In this document: positions 9,865 through 18,438 of the stretch, in pieces
How positions within the stretch are numbered: the stretch's first letter is position 1
How the letters are laid out: the number at the start of each line of letters is the position of its first letter
Assembly: GCA_030706735.1 (NCBI GenBank)
Contig: JAUZNZ010000014.1
Span: 1 to 54,628, forward strand
Direction: 5' to 3'
Source of the DNA: Bacteroidota bacterium
Lineage (GTDB): Bacteria; Bacteroidota; Bacteroidia; Chitinophagales; Chitinophagaceae
DNA: 54,628 nt
Translations under genes and position numbers: made by a program
Notes under the pieces: generated by a model
The model's input: the letters and a program-made list of their open reading frames with translations, nothing else
Told to the model about the DNA's origin: nothing
Database searches by the model: none

Positions 9865-10899
9865 TCAGACGATTATTTTCAGCTCCCGGTACGGATCAAT
9901 GGTCCGTATATGTCCGTTTTCATCATAGGTCAGTTTAGTGACCTTTACACTGCGCAAGTGGGTGATCCCCTTGCTCAGACTGCTGTCATGATAGAAGAGG
10001 TACCAATCGGCTCCGAAGCGGACGATCGAATGGTGAGAAGTCCATCCGACGACCGGGTTCAGGATCCTGCCGGCATAGGTAAAGGGCCCATAGGGGTTGT
10101 CCCCGATGGCATAGCAGATAAAATGGGTGTCCCCGGTAGAATAGGAGAAATAATATTTGCCCTTGTATTTATGCATCCATGACGCTTCGAAAAATCGTCT
10201 CTGATTATCGCCCGCACGCAGAGGCCGTCCCTGTTCGTCGTTGATCCGGATCTCTTTTACATCCTCGGCAAACTGCAGCATGTCGTCGGTCAGCATGGCC
10301 ACGCGTGGGCCAAGAGCGGGTTGATCCGGCAGCGGTTCCTTGTTCTCTTTGCCGTATTGGTTGCTCCGGTAGGACTGCAACTGTCCTCCCCAGAGACCGC
10401 CGAAGTACATGAAGGCCCGTTCGTCCTCATCGACGAAAACGGCCGGGTCGATCGAATAGCTGTTCCTGATCGCATGCGATTCCGCCGCAAAGGGCCCCTC
10501 GGGCCTGTCGCCGGTCGCCACGCCGATCTGAAAAATACCGTCCGGCCGTTTGGCAGGAAAGTACAAATAGTATTTGCCATTCTTATAGGCGGCGTCAGGG
10601 GCCCACATTTGCTTATCCGCCCAGGGAACATCTCTTACATGAAGGGCGACGCCATGATCGGTGGCCTTTCCGCCGGGACTGTCCATCGAAAGCACATGAT
10701 AATCTTCCATCGCAAAATGACTGCCCAGGTCGTCGAAGGGGATGCCGGCTTCGACGTCGTGCGAAGGATAGATATAGATCTTTCCCTCGAAGACGTGTGC
10801 AGAAGGATCCGCCGTGTAGATATGACTGACCAGAGGCTGGGACAGGGCCTTATGATTCAATTCATCAAAGTCGATGTGTCCGATGCTTTCTTCAGGCAT
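9865..10899 (-). CDS. Glycoside hydrolase family 43 (beta-xylosidase/arabinofuranosidase)
   Basis: This 344-residue five-bladed propeller glycosidase has no signal peptide, so it should act in the cytoplasm on imported oligosaccharides. The three expected acidic residues are visible: Asp 31 in YTADPSAHVF (base), Asp in YSIDPAVFVDED (pKa modulator) and Glu in RRFFEASWMHKYKGKYY (acid). The family includes beta-xylosidases, arabinofuranosidases and related activities; the exact substrate is inferred from the xylanase and symporter upstream. It lies 44 bases after the symporter stop and 34 before the esterase start, all on the minus strand. Confidence 0.9.
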   Translation of the reverse strand: MPEESIGHIDFDELNHKALSQPLVSHIYTADPSAHVFEGKIYIYPSHDVEAGIPFDDLGSHFAMEDYHVLSMDSPGGKATDHGVALHVRDVPWADKQMWAPDAAYKNGKYYLYFPAKRPDGIFQIGVATGDRPEGPFAAESHAIRNSYSIDPAVFVDEDERAFMYFGGLWGGQLQSYRSNQYGKENKEPLPDQPALGPRVAMLTDDMLQFAEDVKEIRINDEQGRPLRAGDNQRRFFEASWMHKYKGKYYFSYSTGDTHFICYAIGDNPYGPFTYAGRILNPVVGWTSHHSIVRFGADWYLFYHDSSLSKGITHLRSVKVTKLTYDENGHIRTIDPYRELKIIV

Positions 10900-10943
10900 G
10901 TTTAATTTTTTTTAGGTGTTGGCGAAGGATCGTGCGGGCGGAC

Positions 10944-12419
10944 TCAGGCGGATCTCCGCTGCTTCAGCTCCTTTTCGATCGTTACTTCCATGTGCTTGTT
11001 TATGGCATACCGGAATAGCAACAGGGCGCCGATGATAAAGATCAAGCCGGGATAAATGCTTACCGACATTTTGATCCCGCTGATCGCCCCATCCGTTTGA
11101 CGTACGGCGTCGGCTACATACCCATATTCGCTCAAGATAAAGGCGCCCAGCCCGCTACCAAGGCTCAGACCGATCTTCAACCCCAATATCATGGCGGAAA
11201 AGATGATCGCAGTCGCGCGGCGATGATTTTTCCATTCGCTGTAATCGGCCACATCGGCGATCATTGCCCATAATAAGGGAATGGTCACACCATAAAGAAA
11301 ACCGTGAACGATCTGCGTAATGAATACGGCGCCAATGGCTTCCGGAGAATAGAAATTGAACAGGACCAGGCAAAGGGCGGAAAGAAACAGGAAAAAGCCG
11401 AAAACATTCCGCTTGCCAAAACGATCGGCCAGCGGCTTGGAGAACATAATGCCTACGATCATGAAGATGATCCCGCCGGCATTGAAGAGGCTGTTGGCCG
11501 ATGTGTACACGTCCGTGGGCCATTGAAAGGTGCCGAGTCCCATGCCCGTAACGGTCTTATTCAAACCATCGATGAATTTGTCGAACCCGATATGCTCAAG
11601 GAAGGCCGCCTGTGCGCCATGATCCAGATAATATTTGAAATAGTAGACGTACATGCCGCCCTTCAACGCCAGCGTAATGAATACCAGGATGGTAAGCACA
11701 AGCATAATGATCCAGGGCTTGTTCTTCGACAGATCGGTCAGATCCTGTTTGACGGTATTCTTTTCCCCTACCGGCGCCTTGATCCGTTCTCTCGTCGTTA
11801 GAAAAGTAATGACGAAAAACAGAACGCCCACGATGGCAAAGAAGAACATCACTTTTTCAAACCCTTTTTGTTCGTTGCCGTGACCGATGGACAGGGCCAG
11901 CGGACGCAATAGCACCTGGATGATGAACTGCGCGACCATGACGGCGACAAAGCGGTAGGATGACAGACTGTTCCGTTCTTTCATATCGCCGGTGAGCACG
12001 CCGCTCAATGCGGAGTATGGGAGGTTGTTGGCCGAATAGATGATGATCAGCAGAAAATACGTAACCGCGGCATAGATCACTTTTCCGGTCGGACCGAAGG
12101 CGGGGGTAGTAAATGCCAGCAGGGAGATGACGCCGAAAGGCACGGCCGTCCACAAGACCCAGGGCCGGTATTTTCCCCATCGGGTATTCGTGCGGTCGGC
12201 AATGGCGCCAACCACCAGGTTGGAAAAGGCCCCGACGAACCCGAAGAAGGTGATGATGAAGCTCGCGGTTCCTGCCGGGATCCTGTACACATCCGTATAG
12301 AAAAAGCCGATAAACGTGACCAATGTCTGAAAGATCAGGTTGGCAGCCAGGTCACCCAGGCTGTAGCCGACCTTTTCGAGGACCGACAGTTTTTGAGTTG
12401 AGCCCGTCGAACGCATCAT
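10944..12419 (-). CDS. GPH-family (MFS) sugar:cation symporter
   Basis: A 491-residue integral membrane protein with about 12 predicted helices. It carries the glycoside-pentoside-hexuronide signature: KVGYSLGDLAANLIFQ at the N-terminus and the loop DRTNTRWGKYRPW between helices 2 and 3. Its place between a secreted GH10 xylanase and a cytoplasmic GH43 makes it the likely importer of xylo-oligosaccharides. No SusC/SusD pair is present in the window, so uptake across the outer membrane must rely on other loci or porins. The start could be either of two adjacent ATGs (12419 or 12416). It begins 23 bases after the xylanase stop. Confidence 0.93.
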   Translation of the reverse strand: MMRSTGSTQKLSVLEKVGYSLGDLAANLIFQTLVTFIGFFYTDVYRIPAGTASFIITFFGFVGAFSNLVVGAIADRTNTRWGKYRPWVLWTAVPFGVISLLAFTTPAFGPTGKVIYAAVTYFLLIIIYSANNLPYSALSGVLTGDMKERNSLSSYRFVAVMVAQFIIQVLLRPLALSIGHGNEQKGFEKVMFFFAIVGVLFFVITFLTTRERIKAPVGEKNTVKQDLTDLSKNKPWIIMLVLTILVFITLALKGGMYVYYFKYYLDHGAQAAFLEHIGFDKFIDGLNKTVTGMGLGTFQWPTDVYTSANSLFNAGGIIFMIVGIMFSKPLADRFGKRNVFGFFLFLSALCLVLFNFYSPEAIGAVFITQIVHGFLYGVTIPLLWAMIADVADYSEWKNHRRATAIIFSAMILGLKIGLSLGSGLGAFILSEYGYVADAVRQTDGAISGIKMSVSIYPGLIFIIGALLLFRYAINKHMEVTIEKELKQRRSA

Positions 12420-12442
12420 GGTTGGGTCTGGTTTAGGTTCTG

Positions 12443-13549
12443 TTAGTGGGATTTAGCGGCAAGCACGCTGAAATACGCTTTTTTGGGCCTCAACTGTCTG
12501 TCGAACAGCAGGGGGTAATTGGTGCGGCCCCGGATCGGCCAGTCGTTGAGCCAGGATCCGCCATCTCCGACGCCCCAAAAAGTTACCCGGCTAACCTTGC
12601 CCGGATATTTGAGAAAGAGCCGGAACAGGTCGGCATAGGCCGCCGCCTGCATATTGGCCACCGAATCCGGCAAGCCATCCGGATACGGATTCAAACTGGC
12701 CTGATAGCCCGCCGTCTGGCCAACATCCGCCGTGGTTCGATCGCCCGGGTTGGGTAAGACGCTGAGGTCGAGTTCCGTGAACATGACTTCAATGCCCAAC
12801 GCGGAAAATGCCCGGATACTCTCTTCGATGTCTGCCATGGGGACATGGGCGGCCCGCCAGTGGCCTTGTATCCCGACCCCGTCGATGCGCACGCCGGCCG
12901 CCTGGATCTTCTTGATCAACGCAATGGCGCCGGCCCGTTTTTTCGGCTGTTCAATATTGTAATCGTTATAATACAATTTGCTGTGCGGAGTGGCCTTCTG
13001 CGCCAGGCGGAAGGCGTCGACGACATAATCTTCGCCCAACTTTTGTAGAAAGATGGAATTGCGCATCGTACCGTCCTCGTTCAGGGCCTCATTGACCACA
13101 TCCCAGGAATATACGCTGCCGTCATAGCGCGCTGCAACGGTATTGATATGGTTGACAAAATAAGATCGCACCGAATCCGCATCCTTCATCCTGCGCACGA
13201 AGGCGGGCAATTGGCTGTGCCAGATCAGGTTGTGTGCATTGACCTTCATGTTATTCTTCCGTGCGTAGGCAACCAGTTCGTCGGCAAGGTCGAAACGATA
13301 GGTATCCCAGCCGGGATGGATGACTTCCGCCTTCATGATATTTTCGGGGGTCACGGCATTGAACTGGCTGGCGATCAGCCTGGCTGCGCCCGTGTCTTTT
13401 TCTTCGATCTGTCTCGTATTGAGGGCGGCCCCGATCAGAAAGTCGTTCTTGAAGGTTTCTTTCAATGTGGGCTGAGCCACATTGACCAGGAGCGGGATCG
13501 TCAGCGTGACGGCAATCTTTCCGGCTGTCCATTTTCTTGCGTTGGTCAT
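12443..13549 (-). CDS. Endo-1,4-beta-xylanase, GH10
   Basis: A secreted xylanase of 368 residues from ATG 13549. The TIM barrel shows NLIWHSQLP, the acid/base Glu 154 in WDVVNEALNEDG and the nucleophile Glu 259 in VMFTELDL, about 105 residues apart as usual for GH10; RVTFWGVGDGGSW is near the C-terminus. The N-terminal segment IAVTLTIPLLVNVAQP looks like a signal sequence. The frame can be extended to an ATG at 13618, but a TAnnTTTG promoter at 13577-13570 lies inside that extension and the extension carries no signal, so 13549 is favoured. It is the first gene of a four-gene xylan operon. Confidence 0.93.
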   Translation of the reverse strand: MTNARKWTAGKIAVTLTIPLLVNVAQPTLKETFKNDFLIGAALNTRQIEEKDTGAARLIASQFNAVTPENIMKAEVIHPGWDTYRFDLADELVAYARKNNMKVNAHNLIWHSQLPAFVRRMKDADSVRSYFVNHINTVAARYDGSVYSWDVVNEALNEDGTMRNSIFLQKLGEDYVVDAFRLAQKATPHSKLYYNDYNIEQPKKRAGAIALIKKIQAAGVRIDGVGIQGHWRAAHVPMADIEESIRAFSALGIEVMFTELDLSVLPNPGDRTTADVGQTAGYQASLNPYPDGLPDSVANMQAAAYADLFRLFLKYPGKVSRVTFWGVGDGGSWLNDWPIRGRTNYPLLFDRQLRPKKAYFSVLAAKSH

Positions 13550-13569
13550 GCAATCGTAGTCTTTGCGGA

Positions 13570-13577
13570 CAAAGCTA
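13570..13577 (-). promoter_or_regulatory. -7 promoter element (TAGCTTTG) of the xylan operon
   Basis: On the minus strand TAGCTTTG matches TAnnTTTG and sits about 20 bases before the preferred xylanase ATG. A TTTC lies 21 bases upstream as a weak -33 candidate. It would start transcription downstream of the alternative ATG at 13618. Confidence 0.55.
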
Positions 13578-13683
13578 AAATAATTATTGCAATCGGTTGA
13601 AATTTTAAATATGCTCATTTATTTTAATAGGTTCTCCTTCATGCAACTTCCCGCCTTTTGAATAAATTCGCAACAAGCCGGAA

Positions 13684-14202
13684 TTGGCTGCTGCTAATAA
13701 ATCATTAAGTGTGGATATATATTTAGATGTGGAAAGGTTCCAAAATGCGGTCAACAAATTCGACCGGGCACTTCTTGCCCGGAAACAGATAGAAGTTTAT
13801 GTAGGCACATATGTCGACTGCGCCGTCCTGAAGTTATACAAGAGGTCCTGGGCAAACCCTTCTCTGGACCCGCTAACGTCTCCGTCAAGGATCTTTTTTT
13901 CTATCTGGATAAATCCGGTTGGGGAGCGAAAACTATTTTATAATATCCATGCCCTGAAATTGCGGGAATTGATTGGTTATAAGATAGAGAGCAGAAAGTT
14001 TGCTGACGCCTTTCGGACAAGTTTCAAGGAGTTTGAACATAAATGGAAAAACGTAAGCATAAAGTTTGGGCCGCTGACATTAATGCAAGGATCTGTGAAC
14101 ATTGAACCGGATATTTTCCAGCAGGAAGTCTTGGGCCTTTCCAACAATTTTCTGGAAATAGAACATCTGGTCGACAATGCGCTGGCCAGGTTTAAGTCGT
14201 AG
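13684..14202 (+). CDS. Hypothetical protein, no recognised domain
   Basis: An open frame of 172 residues with a TTG start at 13684 or a GTG at 13711; no in-frame ATG lies near the beginning. No signal peptide or membrane helix is seen. The product is mixed alpha/beta, with IEVYVGTYVDCAVLKLYKRS early and a helical C-terminus (LGLSNNFLEIEHLVDNALARF). The stretch is visibly more AT-rich than its neighbours, and the non-ATG start is unusual here. Both fit recent acquisition or a gene under weak selection. It ends 14 bases before a hairpin terminator shared with the tRNA-Ala on the other strand. I do not recognise the family. Confidence 0.6.
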   Translation: MAAANKSLSVDIYLDVERFQNAVNKFDRALLARKQIEVYVGTYVDCAVLKLYKRSWANPSLDPLTSPSRIFFSIWINPVGERKLFYNIHALKLRELIGYKIESRKFADAFRTSFKEFEHKWKNVSIKFGPLTLMQGSVNIEPDIFQQEVLGLSNNFLEIEHLVDNALARFKS

Positions 14203-14216
14203 AGATCGCATAAAGA

Positions 14217-14237
14217 AGCCGGACCAAAGGTCCGGCT
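14217..14237. terminator. Hairpin terminator of tRNA-Ala and the hypothetical gene
   Basis: AGCCGGACC and GGTCCGGCT form a perfect 9-bp stem with an AAA loop. On the minus strand it follows the tRNA-Ala 3' end and is followed by TCTTTATG; on the plus strand it follows the hypothetical gene's stop. Confidence 0.65.
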
Positions 14238-14240
14238 GAG

Positions 14241-14314
14241 TGGAGATTACCGGAGTCGAACCGGTGACCTTTTGCATGCCATGCAAACGCTCTAGCCAGC
14301 TGAGCTAAACCCCC
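14241..14314 (-). tRNA. tRNA-Ala (GGC)
   Basis: A full cloverleaf of 74 bases reads on the minus strand. The acceptor GGGGGTT pairs with AATCTCC (two G-T pairs), the D arm is GCTC...GAGC, the anticodon stem TTTGC/GCAAA encloses loop ATGGCAT with anticodon GGC, and the T arm is ACCGG-TTCGACT-CCGGT. The discriminator is A and no CCA is encoded. Confidence 0.95.
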
Positions 14315-14325
14315 ATTTGGGACGG

Positions 14326-14333
14326 CAAATATA
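14326..14333 (-). promoter_or_regulatory. -7 promoter element (TATATTTG) of tRNA-Ala
   Basis: An exact TAnnTTTG match on the minus strand, 12 bases upstream of the mature tRNA 5' end. That spacing fits a transcript starting a few bases before the tRNA. Confidence 0.6.
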
Positions 14334-14355
14334 GGGGAATTTGCGGAAAAAAACA

Positions 14356-14387
14356 TTTGGCGACCCATCTGCACCGGGCGTAACTTG
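14356..14387 (+). promoter_or_regulatory. Possible promoter of the 57-residue membrane protein
   Basis: TTTG (14356-14359) and TAACTTG (14381-14387) are spaced 21 bases apart, close to the -33/-7 arrangement, but the -7 box lacks one T. It ends 39 bases before the ATG at 14427. Confidence 0.35.
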
Positions 14388-14426
14388 CAGGAATTGTTAA
14401 CGATTGAACCCGAAAAATAGCATCTC

Positions 14427-14600
14427 ATGGGCGTATGGCGTCAGATCGGGGAGTATCTCTACATCAAGAAAAAGGATCCCAATGCTCCCCGCGGCGGATG
14501 GATCAAATACATGCACGGCATCAACCGCATCTCCCTCTTCATGTTCCTGATCGCGGTCATCGTCATGATCGTGCGCGCCCTCTTTTTCAAACATCATTGA
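14427..14600 (+). CDS. Small single-pass membrane protein (DUF6728-like)
   Basis: A 57-residue frame runs from ATG 14427 to TGA 14600. It starts MGVWRQIGEYLYIKKKDPNA, continues with a Gly/Trp/Lys linker (PRGGWIKYMHGINRI) and ends in one hydrophobic helix (LFMFLIAVIVMIVRALFF) followed by KHH. The layout, a short amphipathic cytoplasmic head and a single helix, matches the small conserved Bacteroidota family I know as DUF6728; that name is from memory and unconfirmed. It is convergent with lpxB, with 12 bases between the stop codons. Its role is unknown. Confidence 0.75.
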   Translation: MGVWRQIGEYLYIKKKDPNAPRGGWIKYMHGINRISLFMFLIAVIVMIVRALFFKHH

Positions 14601-14612
14601 ACGGCGCCGGGA

Positions 14613-15734
14613 TCAGTGCACGTCATTATGCAGGAACTGCACCATACTGCGTGCCGCATTGGCGCTGGCATGCCCGCCTCCGCTGAGCAATTCCTTCAGC
14701 GCATGATAATCGGCCGCAAGCCGGCGCCGCCGCTCCGGGTCATGCAGCAGGCTGTCGAGCTCCCGCCGGAGATTCTCCGGGTTGAGATCGTCCTGGATCA
14801 GTTCCTTAACCACTTCCTTGTCCATGATCAGGTTGACCAGGGATATATATTTCACCTTGATCAACCTCTTCGCGATCTGATAGGAAAGGGCATTGCCCTT
14901 ATAGCACACGACCTCAGGCACGCCGAACAGCGCGGTCTCCAGGGTGGCCGTGCCCGAGGTCACGCAAGCGGCGACGGCCTGCGACAACAGGGCATAGGTG
15001 CGATTGCCGACGGATGATACATTAGGATATCCCGCCAGCAGATCCTGGTAAAAGGCGTCCTCCACGCCGGGCGCCTTGGCCACGATGAATTGATGGTCGG
15101 GGAAATACCGGCTGACGGCCAGCATGACGGGCAATTTTTTCAGGATCTCCTGCTTGCGGCTGCCGGGGAGCAGCGCGACAACCGGCGCCGGCGAGACATC
15201 CGGCCCCTCGCCCGGAGTTTGCAGCTTGTACCTCTCGACGACCTGCACAAGCGGATGTCCCACATATTCGACCGGGTAGTCCCACCGTTTATAGAAAGCC
15301 TCCTCAAAAGGTAATATGACGAGCATCTTGTCCACGCATTCCCTGATCTGCCTGACACGCCCTTCCTTCCAGGCCCAAACCTGCGGCGAGATATAATAGA
15401 TGACCCGGAGATCCTGCTCATGGGCCCATTTGGCGATCCGCAGGTTGAATCCCGGGTAATCCACCAGGATCAAGGCATCCGGCCGGTACCGCCTGATGTC
15501 CTCTTTGCAGAAGGCAAGGTTCCTGAAAATGGTGCGCAGATTGCCGATGACTTCGATGAAACCCATGAAGGCGAGGTCCTTGTAATGTTTGACGAGGGTG
15601 GCGCCGGCATCCCGCATCAGGTCGCCGCCCCAGCAGCGAAAATCCGCTTCGGGGTCGAGCTGCTTTAGTTCGTTGATGAGGTTGCTGCCGTGGAGATCTC
15701 CCGAAGCTTCGCCTGCAATAATGTAATACTTCAT
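14613..15734 (-). CDS. lpxB: Lipid-A-disaccharide synthase
   Basis: A 373-residue GT19 enzyme that joins UDP-2,3-diacylglucosamine and lipid X to make the lipid A disaccharide at the inner membrane. The family hallmark IIAGEASGDLHGSNL is at the N-terminus. DALILVDYPGFNLRIA, YYISPQVWAWKEGRVRQI, LLPGSRKQEI and TSGTATLETALFGVPEVVCYK follow in the expected order. The length is normal. It shows that the organism makes lipid A. It is divergent from the aminotransferase gene and convergent with the small membrane protein. Confidence 0.97.
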   Translation of the reverse strand: MKYYIIAGEASGDLHGSNLINELKQLDPEADFRCWGGDLMRDAGATLVKHYKDLAFMGFIEVIGNLRTIFRNLAFCKEDIRRYRPDALILVDYPGFNLRIAKWAHEQDLRVIYYISPQVWAWKEGRVRQIRECVDKMLVILPFEEAFYKRWDYPVEYVGHPLVQVVERYKLQTPGEGPDVSPAPVVALLPGSRKQEILKKLPVMLAVSRYFPDHQFIVAKAPGVEDAFYQDLLAGYPNVSSVGNRTYALLSQAVAACVTSGTATLETALFGVPEVVCYKGNALSYQIAKRLIKVKYISLVNLIMDKEVVKELIQDDLNPENLRRELDSLLHDPERRRRLAADYHALKELLSGGGHASANAARSMVQFLHNDVH

Positions 15735-15813
15735 GGGTGCATAAAGATAAGCAAATGTGCCTTCAACGGGGGGAGACCGGATTTTGGGTATCTTTAGGGA
15801 TCAACCTGCCGGT

Positions 15814-17070
15814 ATGTCTGACCTTGATCGCCGTTCGTTCCTGGATAAACTGGGCGTCTTCTCCGCCACTGCGCTGTTCGCTTCGCTGGCCCGGGCCGAA
15901 GGCAGGTCGCCGGCAAGCCTTGCCGACGATGAAACATTTTGGGCCCATGTACGGGAATCCTTCGTGCTCACTCCGGACCTGATCGACATGAACAATGGCG
16001 GCGTATCGCCGGCGCCGAAAGTCGTGATCGGGGCGATGAAGAAGAACCTGGACCTATCCAATCCGGCTCCCAGCTATTATATGTGGCGTATCCTCGACAA
16101 GGGTCGCGAACCGTTGCGGAAAGACCTGGCCAGGATCGCGGGCTGCTCGGACGAAGAGATCGCCATTCAGCGGAATACCTCCGAGGCATTGGAGACGGTC
16201 ATCTTCGGATTGCCGCTCAAGGCGGGTGATGAGATCGTGCTCAGCAAGCAGGACTATCCCAATATGCTCAACGCCTGGAAACAACGCGAAATGCGCGAAG
16301 GGATCAAACTGGTCTGGGTCGATCTCGAATTGCCCAGCGAGGACAACGACTACCTGGCCGGACAATACATCAAACGGTTTACCGACAGGACCAAATTGGT
16401 GCATGTCACCCATGTCATCAACTGGAATGGCCAGATCATGCCGGTCAGGCAGATCGCCGACGCGGCCAGACCACGCGGCATCGACGTACTGGTGGATGGC
16501 GCCCATAGTTTCGCGCATTTCCAGTTCACCATCCCTTCGCTGAACTGCGACTATTTCGGTACCAGCCTGCACAAGTGGCTGACGGCTTGCATCGGGACCG
16601 GCATGCTGTATGTCCGTAAAGAAAAGATCCCGGAACTGTATCCCCTATTCTCAGCGCCGGATCCCAGGGCCGACGACATCCGCAAGTTCGAACATCTGGG
16701 CACGCGTCCCTTCTACATCGAGCAGGCGATCAGCCAGGCGATCGGATTTTATGAGATGATCGGCGCGGCCCGGAAGGAGAAAAGATTGCAGTTCCTGAAG
16801 AACTATTGGATGGAGCGCGTGGCCGGCATACCAACGGCCAGGCTGCACACCTCGATGAAGGCAAGCTTCGGATGCGCCATCGGCATGGTCAGCGTCGAGG
16901 GGAGAAAGGCAATCGACCTGGAGAACTTCCTGTTGGAGAAGTATCGCATCCATACCGTCGCTATCAATTGGGAAAATATACATGGCCTTCGGGTCACCCC
17001 GAATGTCTACACGTCGCTGAAGGATCTCGACCTGCTCGTCAAAGGCATCGGCGAATTTGCCCGGTCCTGA
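15814..17070 (+). CDS. Tat-type class V aminotransferase (isopenicillin-N epimerase-like)
   Basis: A PLP enzyme of 418 residues from ATG 15814; an in-frame ATG at 15757 adds 19 unlikely residues. The N-terminus MSDLDRRSFLDKLGVFSATALF followed by ARAEG resembles a twin-arginine signal, so the protein may act outside the cytoplasm. Class V landmarks: NNGGVSPAP, RNTSEALETVIFGL, HVTHVINWNGQIMPV, DVLVDGAHSFAHF, and the likely PLP lysine in FGTSLHKWLTACIGTG. Members include cysteine desulfurase-like and epimerase-like enzymes; the substrate cannot be deduced. An amino-acid permease gene follows after 19 bases. Confidence 0.85.
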   Translation: MSDLDRRSFLDKLGVFSATALFASLARAEGRSPASLADDETFWAHVRESFVLTPDLIDMNNGGVSPAPKVVIGAMKKNLDLSNPAPSYYMWRILDKGREPLRKDLARIAGCSDEEIAIQRNTSEALETVIFGLPLKAGDEIVLSKQDYPNMLNAWKQREMREGIKLVWVDLELPSEDNDYLAGQYIKRFTDRTKLVHVTHVINWNGQIMPVRQIADAARPRGIDVLVDGAHSFAHFQFTIPSLNCDYFGTSLHKWLTACIGTGMLYVRKEKIPELYPLFSAPDPRADDIRKFEHLGTRPFYIEQAISQAIGFYEMIGAARKEKRLQFLKNYWMERVAGIPTARLHTSMKASFGCAIGMVSVEGRKAIDLENFLLEKYRIHTVAINWENIHGLRVTPNVYTSLKDLDLLVKGIGEFARS

Positions 17071-17089
17071 AATTGCCCGATCTTCGCAT

Positions 17090-18433
17090 ATGCCCTCACC
17101 TCACCTCAAGCGGGAAATCGGTTTACTCCAGGCTACTTCTATCAACATGATCGACATGGTGGGCATCGGGCCCTTCGTTACGATGCCGTTGGTCATCGGG
17201 TTGATCGGCAGCAACCTGTTCCTGTGGGCCTGGGTCTTCGGCGCGCTGACGGCCTTCATCGACGGGATGATCTGGAGTGAATTGGGGGCCGCCTATCCCC
17301 TGGCAGGAGGCAGCTATAATTTCCTGCGCGAGGCCTACGGGCACAAAGGAGGCCGTCTGATGTCCTTCCTCTTTGTCTGGCAGACCTGCCTGCTGGCGCC
17401 GCTGGTGGTCGCCTCGGGCGCGATCGGGTTCGCCCAGTATTTCACCTATCTCGTGCCGATGAGCCCGATCGGTCAGAAGGCCGTCTCCGCCGGCGTGGTC
17501 ATCCTGGTCGTCGCATTACTGTACCGCAATATCCGCACGATCGGAAAGATGTCGGTCTTCCTCTGGGCGGGCGTGATCGTCACTATTCTCTGGATCATCG
17601 GGAGCGGCTTCACGCATAAGCAGGTTGATTACTCCCCCCTGCCATCCGGCGGGCAGCCGATGTTCAGTTTCGCCTTTTTTCTTTTGATCGGAAATGCCTC
17701 CGTGAAGACGATCTATAGCTACCTGGGCTATTATAATGTATGCCACCTGGGCGGCGAGATCAAAGATCCGGGCCGGAATATCCCCCGCAGCATCTTCATT
17801 TCCATATTCTGCATCGCCCTGCTCTACCTCTGCATGAACTGGAGTATCGTCCAGGTGGTCCCCTGGCAGCAGGCCATGCATTCGGAGTCCATCGTCAGCG
17901 CCTTCATGGAAAAAATATACGGGCACAAGACCGCCCTGCTGGCCACCCTGCTCGTGCTATGGATCGCTTTCGCCTCTTTATTTGCTGTGGTGCTGGGTTA
18001 CTCGAGGGTGCCCTATGCGGCGGCCGTGGATGGAAATTTTTTCCCGGTATTTTCCCGCCTTCATCCCGAGAAATCCTTCCCCTACATTTCCCTGCTGTTC
18101 ATCGGCGCCCTGGGCTTGTTGTTCAGCCTCAGGATGAAACTGGGAGAGGCCATCAGCGCGATCCTGGCGATGCGTATCCTGGTGCAGTTCGTCTCTCAGG
18201 CCATTGGGGTGATCGTGCTCCGGGGCCGCCGGGGAACGAAGGACCTTCCTTTTCGCATGTGGCTTTATCCGCTGCCGGTGATCGTTTCCGTGGCGATATG
18301 GTTGTTCGTATTGTATTCAACGGGAAAGTATGCGGTCTATGGGTTGGTGCTGGCTGGCATCGGGGCCATCGTTTTTTATGCCACGAAGGGGATATGGAGC
18401 AAGTTTACGCCGGAACCCGGGAACAATAACTGA
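17090..18433 (+). CDS. APC-superfamily amino-acid permease
   Basis: A 447-residue membrane transporter with about 12 helices. The start at ATG 17090 follows the aminotransferase stop by 19 bases; an upstream ATG at 17057 overlaps that gene and adds only a polar stretch. The first helix region GLLQATSINMIDMVGIGPFV has the broken-helix GxG motif of APC carriers, and YPLAGGSYNFLREAYG and a NVCHLGGEIKDPGRNIPRS loop follow, as in LAT/AdiC-type carriers. It probably imports or exchanges an amino acid, perhaps the substrate or product of the adjacent PLP enzyme. That link is inference from position. Confidence 0.9.
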   Translation: MPSPHLKREIGLLQATSINMIDMVGIGPFVTMPLVIGLIGSNLFLWAWVFGALTAFIDGMIWSELGAAYPLAGGSYNFLREAYGHKGGRLMSFLFVWQTCLLAPLVVASGAIGFAQYFTYLVPMSPIGQKAVSAGVVILVVALLYRNIRTIGKMSVFLWAGVIVTILWIIGSGFTHKQVDYSPLPSGGQPMFSFAFFLLIGNASVKTIYSYLGYYNVCHLGGEIKDPGRNIPRSIFISIFCIALLYLCMNWSIVQVVPWQQAMHSESIVSAFMEKIYGHKTALLATLLVLWIAFASLFAVVLGYSRVPYAAAVDGNFFPVFSRLHPEKSFPYISLLFIGALGLLFSLRMKLGEAISAILAMRILVQFVSQAIGVIVLRGRRGTKDLPFRMWLYPLPVIVSVAIWLFVLYSTGKYAVYGLVLAGIGAIVFYATKGIWSKFTPEPGNNN

Positions 18434-18438
18434 ATTAA

